From NCBI GenBank assembly GCA_947462425.1, contig CANHPI010000011.1, positions 1-18,836 on the forward strand: a stretch of DNA of 18,836 nt, read 5' to 3'. A model generated the notes under the pieces. It was not told where the DNA came from, searched no databases, and was given only the letters and a program-made list of their open reading frames with translations. Shown piece after piece: positions 1 through 8,294 of the stretch. How positions within the stretch are numbered: position 1 is the first letter of the stretch; each line of letters starts with the position of its first letter. The stretch is from Bacteroidota bacterium (GTDB lineage Bacteria; Bacteroidota; Bacteroidia; B-17B0; B-17BO). Made by a program: the position numbers and the translations under genes.

Positions 1-1197
1 CATCTTTATTATTTTAATTTATTTAGTTTTTATACTAGAATAAACTATTTATTCTATGATCCATTAAAATTTATATATTATTTATCCATACTCGCTTTTG
101 GAATGTACTTATTATTTTTAATTAGTAAATTACAATTATTACATTTAAATAATATAATCCATAAGAAATCTTATATTTTAATACTTTTACTTATAGCACT
201 TTCTTTTAAAATTATATACAATCCAATTAAATTTACTATTAAAAAAAATAAATTTATTGTTACTGTTATTAATCAAAACAAATTTCTACTCTTTAAAAAA
301 GACTACCAGGAATTTAAGATTGGTGAATATAAAATTCAAAACTATCAATGTATAGAAAACAAAAACTTATCTCCTACTATTAGGTTTATGTACAATAGCC
401 ATTCGAAAAAGGAGCTGCTTTTGATTGTCGAAAGTTGGGGCGTTTTAAAAGATAATCAAATGCAAAAAGAATTTATACGCACTATACTAAGCAGTTTAAG
501 TAGAAATAAGGCTATAAATTATAAATATGGAGAAACTTGCTTTAATGGAAATACTTCTGCTGCGGAAGGACGAGAGTTATTGAACATGAATAATGAGGAA
601 TCCTATAGGGCGTTTTTAGACAAAGGTGTTATACCTCAATTTAATATAGTTAAATATAAAAACAAACATAATTACTATACAGTTGCGGCGTTTTCTGGAT
701 CAAAAGTCTATGGATCAAATTGGAGTAATTCTGAAGGATTCAGAAGGAAGCTGGGATTTAAAAGTAGATTTTACTTCGAAGAGTTAAAAAATATCAACAA
801 TATTAACCATGAAAACAACTACCATTCGGTTAATGATGAAATAATGATTGATAGCCTATTTACACAAAGCAAAATACATCAAAATATTTTTGCTTATGGT
901 CTGACTATTAATACTCATAAGCCATTTGAATTAGATATTTCTAAATTAGAATTAAAAAAATATAAGAAATTCAAAGATAAATATTCTTACTTTTTCAAAG
1001 ATTCGCCTAAAGATTTAAACCAACTTTATCGTATTAAAGAAATTATAGAACATACTTTAACTAAGTTAGATACGTCTATAAATTCATTTGATAAAATTCT
1101 TATTATTGGAGATCACGCACCTGCTAATACTAATTTAAACTTTTACAATAAAGAGAATGTTCCATTTTTATTAATTAAAAAAATTAATTACTTATAA
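1..1197 (+). CDS. Sulfatase-like / LtaS-type phosphatase-superfamily membrane enzyme, 5' partial
   Basis: Membrane-anchored member of the alkaline phosphatase superfamily, of the kind that includes lipoteichoic acid synthase and phosphoethanolamine transferases. The reading frame is open from base 1, so the Met at 103 is internal and the true start lies to the left. The visible N-terminal ~65 residues hold two hydrophobic helices, followed by a catalytic domain. Counting from the Met at 103, expected active-site pieces are present: LLIVESWG (Glu110, metal ligand), GNTSAAEGREL (Thr151, likely nucleophile), a His in TINTHKPF (His272) and IIGDHAP (Asp337, His338). By family knowledge the catalytic domain faces the periplasm and transfers or removes a phospho- or sulfo-linked group; the substrate cannot be read. 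It is the only plus-strand gene and converges on the polysaccharide operon, so it may modify the polysaccharide or lipid A, but that link is inference from position only. Confidence 0.8.
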   Translation, partial: HLYYFNLFSFYTRINYLFYDPLKFIYYLSILAFGMYLLFLISKLQLLHLNNIIHKKSYILILLLIALSFKIIYNPIKFTIKKNKFIVTVINQNKFLLFKKDYQEFKIGEYKIQNYQCIENKNLSPTIRFMYNSHSKKELLLIVESWGVLKDNQMQKEFIRTILSSLSRNKAINYKYGETCFNGNTSAAEGRELLNMNNEESYRAFLDKGVIPQFNIVKYKNKHNYYTVAAFSGSKVYGSNWSNSEGFRRKLGFKSRFYFEELKNINNINHENNYHSVNDEIMIDSLFTQSKIHQNIFAYGLTINTHKPFELDISKLELKKYKKFKDKYSYFFKDSPKDLNQLYRIKEIIEHTLTKLDTSINSFDKILIIGDHAPANTNLNFYNKENVPFLLIKKINYL

Positions 1198-1200
1198 TCA

Positions 1201-1755
1201 TTAAGAATTTTTGACTCTATCCCCTGAACCTTTTCCAAAAACTGTAACAATAATAAAGTAAAAATATCTACGTATATTTATTTCTTTTATCATTTTCGAA
1301 TCTGTTTCGGCTAAAAATTTTGGGATGGACATATCTATATTATTAATTTGCGACAATCCTGTAATGCCTGGACGTACACTATAGACACCAAGTATATCTC
1401 TTTCATTAATTAATTCTTCTTGATTAAATAAATTTGGGCGTGGCCCCACTAAACTCATATCACCCATCAAAACATTCCACAGTTGCGGCAATTCATCTAA
1501 TTTAGATTTACGCAAGAAACTACCAAAAGTTGTAATTGAATTCTCACTTGCCAAATGAGTAGCAACTGAAGGCGAATTAACAAGCATAGAGCGGAACTTA
1601 AACAAATAAAAAGGTCTCTTTCCCCTACCAACTCTCTTTTGTCGAAAGATTGGCGATCCAGTATCAAAGTATCCTATTACAATTAATATTATAAATAATG
1701 GACTTAAAAATAAAAGACCAAAAAAAGAAAACAGTATATCAAACAAACGTTTCAT
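1201..1755 (-). CDS. Initiating phosphoglycosyl transferase (bacterial sugar transferase family)
   Basis: Transfers a sugar 1-phosphate from a UDP-sugar to undecaprenyl phosphate, the first step of repeat-unit assembly at the inner membrane. At 184 residues it is the short, catalytic-domain-only form (PglC-like), lacking the extra N-terminal helices of WcaJ/WbaP. Residues 5-28 form the membrane re-entrant helix with the typical Ser-Pro kink (LSPL, 17-20). The core follows: GSPIFRQKRVGR (33-44), FKFRSM (52-57), the catalytic Asp-Glu pair in KLDELPQLWNVL (Asp87, Glu88), GDMSLVGPRP (98-107) and RPGITGLSQI (128-137). It is the last gene of the operon and overlaps the preceding epimerase gene by one base (TAATG). 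This pairing is common in loci whose first sugar is a 6-deoxy-N-acetylhexosamine such as QuiNAc or FucNAc; the actual sugar is inference. Confidence 0.93.
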   Translation of the reverse strand: MKRLFDILFSFFGLLFLSPLFIILIVIGYFDTGSPIFRQKRVGRGKRPFYLFKFRSMLVNSPSVATHLASENSITTFGSFLRKSKLDELPQLWNVLMGDMSLVGPRPNLFNQEELINERDILGVYSVRPGITGLSQINNIDMSIPKFLAETDSKMIKEINIRRYFYFIIVTVFGKGSGDRVKNS

Positions 1756-2657
1756 TAATTTTTATTTTGAATTATAGTACTATTAAGTACGGGAATAGGA
1801 TGCCAGCCAAATTTAATCCTAGCTTTGCTGTCGTTAAAAGTTAAATTTGTATTCATTTTAGTCAGCTTTCTCGTGTTAAATGGAGCATTTTCTCCAACTA
1901 AATCTCCAAGTTTTGCTATTATCGTTGCAAACCAAAAAGGAATGTTCAATGGCTTCTTACGGCTTAGTTCTATTGAGATATGGCTAGAAAGCTCTTTAAA
2001 TGATGGGTGATAACCATCGGTCAAATTATAAATTCCCCCGATTTTTGAAACTTTAAGTATTATTTCAGCAACATCTTTTGCTAATACCATACTTTTTTTT
2101 GCTCTCCCACCACCAATATTAAAATAATATCCATTTTTAATAGCATTAATCATATTACCCAAATTACCTGGCGGATTTATACCTACCAAAAGTGGTAATC
2201 TAAGAATAGTACATAATACACCATTTTTAAAGCACCAATCATATATCAATTGTTCAGCTTGGATTTTACTTAAACCGTAAGGGTCTTCTGCTAGTAAAGG
2301 ATAATTTTCATTGATATTATCACCTTTATCAATGCCATACACTGCAACACTACTTATAAAAACAAACTGCTTAGGAAAACCAGTCAACTCCAAACCTTTA
2401 AGTAAGTTTTGAGTGCCTATTACATTTACATTAAAGAAATTCTTTTTTTCAATCTCATTTTTAGGAATTGCATGCGCTTTACCAGCACAATGCACTACTA
2501 ATTCAACCGAATTAGTAAAAATAGGAACATCTTTATCTAACCGTATAGCCTTGTTACCATCAATTTTAGGTAATTCAAAAATTATATTAAATTGGCTTAA
2601 AGCTTTGAATATAATTTTTCCTAAAAATCCAGTAGAGCCTGTTATAATGATATTCAT
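1755..2657 (-). CDS. NAD-dependent epimerase/dehydratase family sugar-nucleotide reductase or epimerase
   Basis: Extended short-chain dehydrogenase acting on a nucleotide sugar in the cytoplasm. The N-terminal dinucleotide-binding motif is GSTGFLG (7-13). HCAGKAH (57-63) follows the fourth strand, the SSV of the active site is at 102-104, and the YxxxK pair is Tyr127/Lys131 in DPYGLSK. At 300 residues it is a little shorter than GalE and lacks a GalE-like length. Being directly upstream of, and translationally coupled to, a small phosphoglycosyl transferase resembles the WbpV/WreQ-type 4-reductases or 4-epimerases that finish a UDP-4-keto-6-deoxy-HexNAc before it is loaded on the lipid. The 4,6-dehydratase needed before it is not in the window. 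Family call is firm; choosing between reductase and epimerase is inference. Confidence 0.88.
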   Translation of the reverse strand: MNIIITGSTGFLGKIIFKALSQFNIIFELPKIDGNKAIRLDKDVPIFTNSVELVVHCAGKAHAIPKNEIEKKNFFNVNVIGTQNLLKGLELTGFPKQFVFISSVAVYGIDKGDNINENYPLLAEDPYGLSKIQAEQLIYDWCFKNGVLCTILRLPLLVGINPPGNLGNMINAIKNGYYFNIGGGRAKKSMVLAKDVAEIILKVSKIGGIYNLTDGYHPSFKELSSHISIELSRKKPLNIPFWFATIIAKLGDLVGENAPFNTRKLTKMNTNLTFNDSKARIKFGWHPIPVLNSTIIQNKN

Positions 2658-2663
2658 TTGTAG

Positions 2664-3410
2664 TTAAATAAACTGTATTAATCTTTTAAAAACCCTAAAT
2701 AGCATAAGATAAAATGGCGGTTTTAAATTATTATCTTTCCAAGCATTTAAAATCTCAATATTTTGATTTTTAATATTTAAAAAGCTTTGATTTGTTGCTC
2801 CGCCTAATCTCATTTTAACAAAGACTTTATTTATGTAGATTGAATTAAATTTATGCTTTTTAAATATTCTTAACATAAGTTCATAGTCAGCAGCAAGTTT
2901 ATAATTTAAACTAAAAAACCCCACAACATCATAAACCCTTTTTTTAATAAATAATGAGGGATGGGGAGGTACATTACCATTCTCAAAAAACCTTTTGTAA
3001 TATGATTTAGATTTCCAATTTCGAATTACGATATTTGTGTCATCTTGTTTTACATAAACCAAATCGCCATAAACTAAATCTACTTTTTCATTTATTTGGA
3101 ATTCATTCATTACAGTTGAAATCACATTTTTATCAAAATATAAATCATCAGAATTGAGAATACCAATAACATCACCAGTTGCTAATCTGAGTCCTTTATT
3201 CATAGCGTCATATAAGCCATTATCTGGTTCAGATATAAATTTTGTTATTTTATTTTGATTTTCTTTAATAATTGATACAGTATTATCTTTAGATCCCCCA
3301 TCAATAATAATGTATTCAATTTGTTGATAATCCTGGCTAAATATTGAATTGATGGCATCTCTAATGGTTTTATCATTATTGTAAACCACTGTTATAATTG
3401 ATATTTTCAT
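2664..3410 (-). CDS. GT2 family glycosyltransferase (WcaE/amylovoran-type)
   Basis: Cytoplasmic inverting glycosyltransferase of family 2 that adds one sugar to the lipid-linked repeat unit. The GT-A fold begins at once: SIITVVYNN (4-12), then IDGGSKDNT (36-44) for nucleotide binding. EPDNGLYDAMNKG (61-73) is the signature of the WcaE-like branch, and the metal-binding acidic motif is NSDD (86-89). The C-terminal part contains the usual ADYEL motif before a basic tail. Length 248 residues matches the family. Its start codon overlaps the stop of the GT4 gene before it (ATGA, 4 bases), so the two are probably co-translated. Donor and acceptor sugars cannot be read from the sequence. Confidence 0.92.
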   Translation of the reverse strand: MKISIITVVYNNDKTIRDAINSIFSQDYQQIEYIIIDGGSKDNTVSIIKENQNKITKFISEPDNGLYDAMNKGLRLATGDVIGILNSDDLYFDKNVISTVMNEFQINEKVDLVYGDLVYVKQDDTNIVIRNWKSKSYYKRFFENGNVPPHPSLFIKKRVYDVVGFFSLNYKLAADYELMLRIFKKHKFNSIYINKVFVKMRLGGATNQSFLNIKNQNIEILNAWKDNNLKPPFYLMLFRVFKRLIQFI

Positions 3411-4477
3411 TGCTCAAAAATTTTAATCAAATCTTCCTCGTGTTGCTCAAAAGAAAATAAATTGTATATTTTCTGCATAAAATGACCTAATTCTTCGATT
3501 TGTGTACTTTCCTTGAATTTGATTATTGAAGCAACTATAGAATTTACATTTCCAGCTTTACAATAAAGAGGATAGTTTTTACCCAGTACTTCTTCTATAT
3601 AACCTACATTTGAAATAATTATGGGTTTGCCTAAATATAGCGCTTCTAATAAAATGAGAGGAAGCCCTTCATTATATGAAGGTAAAACAACAAGGTCTGT
3701 TTCGTTTAATACTATCTTCTTCTGTTCACTATAAACCCTATCGAAAATATTAATATTACTTTTACTCAATTCTTCTAGATCAAGTTCTTTTTGATTTTTA
3801 TTTGAAAATGAACCGTAACAGTTTAATTCAAATAAGTTAGGATATATTTTATTAATTTGCTTTTGAGCTTCAATAAGATCGAAAAACCCTTTTTGTTGGA
3901 TGAAATTACTGAGAAATAATATTTTGATAGGATTATGTTTAATTTGAATTTCATTTTCAGACTTAAGCTCATTTTCTTCTATGGTATTATATAATAAAAA
4001 AACTTTTTTTGTTGTATGCTTGCTTACTTCTAATACTTGCTTTTTTGATAGAACGATATATTTACTAACAAACAAATCGAGTATTTTAAATAAAGATAAA
4101 TTTAGGATATTGCTCAAACAAGTTTCTAGATCACTCCTGTGAAAGTGTAATGTTATATGAGCTTTAGGATTAAAAATTTTAAATGGTATAGCAATAAGAA
4201 TATTTTTTAGCAACCCTAAAAATGATAAATAAATTACCCCGTAGTAAAAGTCGTATTTCTTATTTTTAAAATATCTCCAACTATTGATTAAAGGCAATAA
4301 GAACTGTTTTGCTTTTTTAACAGAAAACTCATTGTGATACTTTAAATCAGAAAACTCTTCAACTAAATCAATCTCATAATTCTTTTTAAGAATATAAATA
4401 TTTATTTTATTAGATAAACTTGCACCATGAACAGTTTTTGGAGGGAGCTCGCCAAAGAAAAATCCTCTTTTATTCAT
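3407..4477 (-). CDS. GT4 family glycosyltransferase
   Basis: Retaining glycosyltransferase of the GT-B fold, adding a sugar to the growing repeat unit on the cytoplasmic membrane face. The N-terminus carries the characteristic loop GELPPKTVHGASLSN (9-23), which contacts the acceptor side. A hydrophobic stretch (about 79-101) suggests membrane association. The C-terminal donor domain begins near 184 with KILFLSNFIQQKG (Lys196 as the expected phosphate contact), and ends with the E-x7-E element in YNEGLPLILLEAL (Glu270, Glu278). The gene abuts the polymerase gene (its start is the base next to the wzy stop) and overlaps the next GT2 by 4 bases. Sugar specificity is not readable. Confidence 0.92.
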   Translation of the reverse strand: MNKRGFFFGELPPKTVHGASLSNKINIYILKKNYEIDLVEEFSDLKYHNEFSVKKAKQFLLPLINSWRYFKNKKYDFYYGVIYLSFLGLLKNILIAIPFKIFNPKAHITLHFHRSDLETCLSNILNLSLFKILDLFVSKYIVLSKKQVLEVSKHTTKKVFLLYNTIEENELKSENEIQIKHNPIKILFLSNFIQQKGFFDLIEAQKQINKIYPNLFELNCYGSFSNKNQKELDLEELSKSNINIFDRVYSEQKKIVLNETDLVVLPSYNEGLPLILLEALYLGKPIIISNVGYIEEVLGKNYPLYCKAGNVNSIVASIIKFKESTQIEELGHFMQKIYNLFSFEQHEEDLIKIFEQ

Positions 4478-5818
4478 TTAGTTAAATTGAGTTTTCTTCA
4501 CAACTATTTTTAATTTATTAAATACCAGATTTGAAATAAATACAATGGGTATTACCCATAAACACATTTTGAATAAAATTATTGGATTATACGCAAACCA
4601 TCTAGGGAAAGTAGAGAAAACCATTAGGACATAAAATTTAAGATAAATATTTTTATTGAACGCTGTTAATCTGTAAATCCAGAATAAATAAGCAGAAATT
4701 ATAAATGGCCCCAACCAACCTAAAAATGCATAAAAATAAACAGCGATTAATCCACCACCACCAGAGTTGTAGATATCTTTTTTATAAGTGATTAAGCTCG
4801 CCTCCTCTGGTAACCAAGATGAAGGAACTATGATGGAAAGAAAAAAACCTATAAAAGCCTTAATCCTTGTAATGGCATCTAATAATCCGTTTTCAATTAA
4901 GCCTATTAACCTTACAGATGATTGAAAGACATCCCCTTCATTTGAAACATATACGATACTTGAATTTGTGTAGGATTCATATGGATTTAAATATGAAATA
5001 TAGTCTCCTTGTAACAGTGGAATTGGGTTGGATCTTATACTACTAAAAATTTGGTTAAAGTAGTAAAAGATTAAGCACACAATAATAATTTTGCTTGGCT
5101 TAATAATTAACTTGTGGTCAATTACTAAAATGAAATAGCACAATAACAATAATTGAACTACCTCAATTCGCCCACCGAAAAGTAAACTTTTAATTATATA
5201 TGTGAAAGATAGGCTGAATAGTACGATTAAGTGGTTTCTTTTTTGATTAGAATAGTAGTACGCTATTAGAAAAAAAACAATAAAATATTCATAAATAGTT
5301 GATTTTGCCGACTCATTTATGCTATAACCGTAGCCTCCACTTTCAAATATATTACTTCCCGATTGTCCAAAAATTATAATTATAAGACAAACGATACATG
5401 TCGTAAAAAAGCCTACAATATTTGGATTTTTAGGAATTATTAAACTGTTTATAAAGTTAGGAAAGCTTTTTTTTATAAAGAATAATGGAGAAATCAAAAA
5501 TATACCGTAAATTTTTAAAACTATATCATAATATTTTTTTTCATTAAAATCTTTCCAAACAGATACATCGATATTAAAAAAGTAAAATGGAATTAGAGAT
5601 AGAGTATAGAATAAACAGAAAATGTATAATAATAAAAAACCTTGATTATTCTTAAAAATATATATTAAATAAAGATTGATAAATATTGTGAACGTATATA
5701 AAACATCAACTGAATCTAAAAACGATGTACTTAATAAAAGAGAGAAAAAAACTACTATTAAAAATATTTGTAATATTTTACTAATTGCAATATTTGTATT
5801 TTTATCACTAATATTCAA
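4478..5818 (-). CDS. wzy: Wzy-type repeat-unit polymerase (O-antigen/capsule polymerase)
   Basis: Very hydrophobic protein of 446 residues with about ten to twelve predicted membrane helices and one long non-hydrophobic loop (roughly 260-310), the layout of Wzy polymerases, which join flipped repeat units at the periplasmic face. Family-like patches are GGRIE (215-219) before a helix and a Gly-rich stretch SGGGG (352-356) before the last helix cluster. Wzy sequences diverge strongly, so the call rests on topology plus position among GT genes with wzx and wzz in the same operon. The only sensible start is TTG at 5818: an in-frame stop lies six codons upstream (bases 5834-5836) and no ATG or GTG lies between. 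The upstream GT2 gene ends 4 bases before it. The gene is extremely AT-rich. Confidence 0.85.
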   Translation of the reverse strand: MNISDKNTNIAISKILQIFLIVVFFSLLLSTSFLDSVDVLYTFTIFINLYLIYIFKNNQGFLLLYIFCLFYTLSLIPFYFFNIDVSVWKDFNEKKYYDIVLKIYGIFLISPLFFIKKSFPNFINSLIIPKNPNIVGFFTTCIVCLIIIIFGQSGSNIFESGGYGYSINESAKSTIYEYFIVFFLIAYYYSNQKRNHLIVLFSLSFTYIIKSLLFGGRIEVVQLLLLCYFILVIDHKLIIKPSKIIIVCLIFYYFNQIFSSIRSNPIPLLQGDYISYLNPYESYTNSSIVYVSNEGDVFQSSVRLIGLIENGLLDAITRIKAFIGFFLSIIVPSSWLPEEASLITYKKDIYNSGGGGLIAVYFYAFLGWLGPFIISAYLFWIYRLTAFNKNIYLKFYVLMVFSTFPRWFAYNPIILFKMCLWVIPIVFISNLVFNKLKIVVKKTQFN

Positions 5819-5822
5819 ATCT

Positions 5823-6659
5823 TTAATGCTTAATTATTAATTTAATAATTGACTTTATTTTTATAACATAAGATCCATTCATAATACATTTGAGTAATAT
5901 TTGTCTTGCTAATTTCTTGTTGTCGAGATAATAAAATGATGCTCTTAAATAGTTTAACAAGCTAATTCTCTGTTTTAAATATTTACTTTCATAATCTTGC
6001 ATATTAAGCATGTATTCTATTTTGTCGATTTGTTTTAAAAAATCACCTGAGATGTTATTTTCATGAATTGAATAGGACCCTAATACTACATTCAAGCAAT
6101 ATACTTTATCTGTTTTTTTTGCAATGTCAAGCAATAGATTGTAGTCTTCAACACCAATTAAATTTTTATCTTCAGATATATAAGGAATTAAATCCCTACG
6201 GACGCAGATTGAAGAATTAACTATCCTATTTCCATTTATTAATAAGTCTTCATAAAAACTATAAAATATATTTTTTTTATAATACCCTATCTTATTATTT
6301 AAAGTATCACTAAATAAATGACACACTAAATCTATATCATATTTATTTATTGAATTAGCCATTTTTTCTAATTTATCCGGATACCATTCATCATCAGAAT
6401 CTAGAAAACATACCCATTCTCTTTTAGCTATTTTTACTCCATTATTTCTTGGTCTAGCTGGTCCACCCCAATTATCTTCATAGAAATATTCTAGCTTTAA
6501 TTTACTTCTATATGATTCTATGATTTTTTTTGTATCGTCATTAGATCCATCATCACATACAATTACTTCAAAATCTTTGAATCGTTGATTTACAAGAGAC
6601 TCTAAAGCCTTTGGAAGGTATTCTGCTCTATTATAAGTTGGTATTATTACTGAAAACAT
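5823..6659 (-). CDS. GT2 family glycosyltransferase
   Basis: Inverting family 2 glycosyltransferase with a GT-A fold at the N-terminus: FSVIIPTYNRAEYL (2-15), VCDDGSNDDT (34-43, Asp36/Asp37 for nucleotide contact), then PARPRNNG (67-74) and the metal-binding FLDSDDEWYPDKL (85-97). The PARPRNNG element is common in GT2 enzymes of capsule loci. The C-terminal ~130 residues are helical and basic, ending KSIIKLIIKH, which could sit on the membrane surface. Length 278 is normal. It lies 16 bases after another GT2 gene and 4 bases before wzy. It adds one sugar of the repeat unit; donor unknown. Confidence 0.92.
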   Translation of the reverse strand: MFSVIIPTYNRAEYLPKALESLVNQRFKDFEVIVCDDGSNDDTKKIIESYRSKLKLEYFYEDNWGGPARPRNNGVKIAKREWVCFLDSDDEWYPDKLEKMANSINKYDIDLVCHLFSDTLNNKIGYYKKNIFYSFYEDLLINGNRIVNSSICVRRDLIPYISEDKNLIGVEDYNLLLDIAKKTDKVYCLNVVLGSYSIHENNISGDFLKQIDKIEYMLNMQDYESKYLKQRISLLNYLRASFYYLDNKKLARQILLKCIMNGSYVIKIKSIIKLIIKH

Positions 6660-6675
6660 TATTATTTTTTAATAA

Positions 6676-7629
6676 TTAATTCTTCTTTTGTGTAAATGGC
6701 GGCAATAATTTATAAAGCAAGTAGAATAAATCATTTAAATTTCTTATTAAAGGAATTGAGGAAATGAATAAATCAAAAATCAAACGCAATTCTTTTATAA
6801 AAGTCCTACTATATAAGGTTTCGTTAAAGTAATTTAACATTACCCTGAAATAAATATGCCTAGAAAAGGCATCTTTGTTTACCTCCCACAGTTCTTTATA
6901 AAGAAAATAATGTTCTTTCATGCGCTTAATGTTATCTAAACCAGAGAAAACTCCATTAGAGTGTACATTGTAGACGCCCAAGACATCTTTGAAATAATAA
7001 CCTTTTCCTATTTTCATACAATAATAAAACAAATGCGTATCCCTAGCATATTTATGTTTTTTTATTAACGAAAAAAGTGAATTATTATTGACAAACATAG
7101 ATGTTAATGTGCTGAAAAACCAACGGTGTTTCATGTCTTCTAAATCAAAAGAAAAACCACTCCTCCCTACATCATTCACCTTACCGTTATATACTACTTC
7201 ATGTTTATCATTTGACACTAAATCATTTTCTAAATATCCTCCAACACATAGAGAATAACTAGGATTTTGCTCCAAAAAATCAACTTGCTTCTGTAATTTA
7301 TAAGAGTCAACCCAGTAATCGTCTCCTTCACATATAGCTATATACTTTCCTTTCGCACGAGGAAACATTATGTCAGTCCAAATATTTATATTATTATTTG
7401 AATACTGGTTTTCTTTTTGATAGATATTTTTGAAAAGATAAGGGTATTTTGACTCATAACTTTTCAATATAGATATGGTATTATCTGAGGATGCATCATC
7501 ATGCACGATAATTTCAAATGAAAAATCGGTGCGCTGATTTACTAACCCCTCGAGACAATCTTCAATAAATAAATCGTGGTTATATGTTGTACAAATAATA
7601 GAAACTAATGGCATCAATTGATCTTTCAT
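6676..7629 (-). CDS. GT2 family glycosyltransferase (HDDAS/EGDDYW subtype)
   Basis: Family 2 glycosyltransferase with clear GT-A motifs: VSIICTTYNHDLFI (9-22), VHDDASSDNT (42-51) and the metal/donor site CEGDDYW (100-106) followed by DSYKLQKQ. This HDDAS plus EGDDYW pattern marks a well-known GT2 subgroup of capsule and O-antigen loci. The C-terminal region (about 180-317) is mostly helical, with aromatic-rich patches near the end. The start could be Met1 or Met6 (MKDQLMPLVS); Met1 is kept since it leaves a one-base gap after the stop of the preceding acyltransferase gene. Because it directly follows the acyl block, it is a plausible user of the acylated amino sugar, but this is inference from order only. 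Confidence 0.92.
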   Translation of the reverse strand: MKDQLMPLVSIICTTYNHDLFIEDCLEGLVNQRTDFSFEIIVHDDASSDNTISILKSYESKYPYLFKNIYQKENQYSNNNINIWTDIMFPRAKGKYIAICEGDDYWVDSYKLQKQVDFLEQNPSYSLCVGGYLENDLVSNDKHEVVYNGKVNDVGRSGFSFDLEDMKHRWFFSTLTSMFVNNNSLFSLIKKHKYARDTHLFYYCMKIGKGYYFKDVLGVYNVHSNGVFSGLDNIKRMKEHYFLYKELWEVNKDAFSRHIYFRVMLNYFNETLYSRTFIKELRLIFDLFISSIPLIRNLNDLFYLLYKLLPPFTQKKN

Positions 7630-7630
7630 T

Positions 7631-8293
7631 TTATTTTGATAAAACCATTACTTTTTCTTTAAATCGATGAAATATAGTTGTATTATCTGCTACGTCTTTA
7701 TCTACAGTCATCCCAGCTTGAATTATATTTCTAGAGCCAATTTGCACAGATGGGATTACTGTTGACCGTATTCCAAAAAAATTATAGTCTCCAACCTCAA
7801 CTTTACCTGCTAAACCGGCTGTAGATAGGAAGTTCATACTGCCAATGATACAATCGTGGCTGATAAAACTGTAAGATGTAACAAGATTAAAATCTTTCAT
7901 TTTGACCTTTGGCCCAATAATCACTTGAGGATAAATAATGTTACCTCTGCCCAATATAGCCGTTGACGCAACAATGGAAGAATTGTGTATGAAGTTGGGA
8001 AAGCACACACCTTTTTTATCCAACTTTTCAATCAGTTGCGTTTTAAAGTCACCATTCGCAATTGCTATAAATACTTCTGTTTCTGGCTGAAAATCAAATG
8101 AATCAATATCCCCCAGAACTGGAGCTTTGAGTTCATATTTTTTCCAGTAGTTTTCAATATTATGAGCATATTCTATATAACCTTTAATGTGAAACTTATC
8201 CTTTTCTTGGGATATAGCTCTGTTATTATCTTCAAAATAGGAAGAAAGCTCGGCTGCTACTGCACCCGTACCAATTACCAATATTTCTCTCAT
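7631..8293 (-). CDS. PglD/NeuD-like left-handed beta-helix sugar acyltransferase
   Basis: Acyltransferase of the NeuD/PglD type, which acylates an amino or hydroxyl group of a nucleotide sugar in the cytoplasm. The N-terminal ~80 residues form the small Rossmann-like PglD_N domain (ILVIGTGAVAAEL 4-16; FIAIANGD 75-82). From about 100 on, hexapeptide turns build the trimeric beta helix: SSIVASTAILGRGNIIYPQV (105-124). SHDCIIGS (145-152) supplies the likely catalytic base His146. In PglD the acyl donor is acetyl-CoA and the acceptor a UDP-4-amino sugar. Here it sits at the end of a block with two acyl carrier proteins and a ketoacyl synthase, so it may instead take a longer acyl group from a carrier protein. 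That donor switch is inference. Spacing is one base to both neighbours. Confidence 0.87.
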   Translation of the reverse strand: MREILVIGTGAVAAELSSYFEDNNRAISQEKDKFHIKGYIEYAHNIENYWKKYELKAPVLGDIDSFDFQPETEVFIAIANGDFKTQLIEKLDKKGVCFPNFIHNSSIVASTAILGRGNIIYPQVIIGPKVKMKDFNLVTSYSFISHDCIIGSMNFLSTAGLAGKVEVGDYNFFGIRSTVIPSVQIGSRNIIQAGMTVDKDVADNTTIFHRFKEKVMVLSK

Positions 8294-8294
8294 T

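Noticed and set aside
1171..1190. Inverted repeat TAATTAA-AAAAA-TTAATTA as a terminator between the convergent genes
   Set aside because: The stem is only A and T, lies inside the coding region and has no following T run; expected by chance in such DNA.
103..1197. ATG at 103 as the start of the phosphatase-superfamily gene
   Set aside because: The frame is open and hydrophobic from base 1, so the Met lies inside a membrane segment of a gene that starts outside the window.
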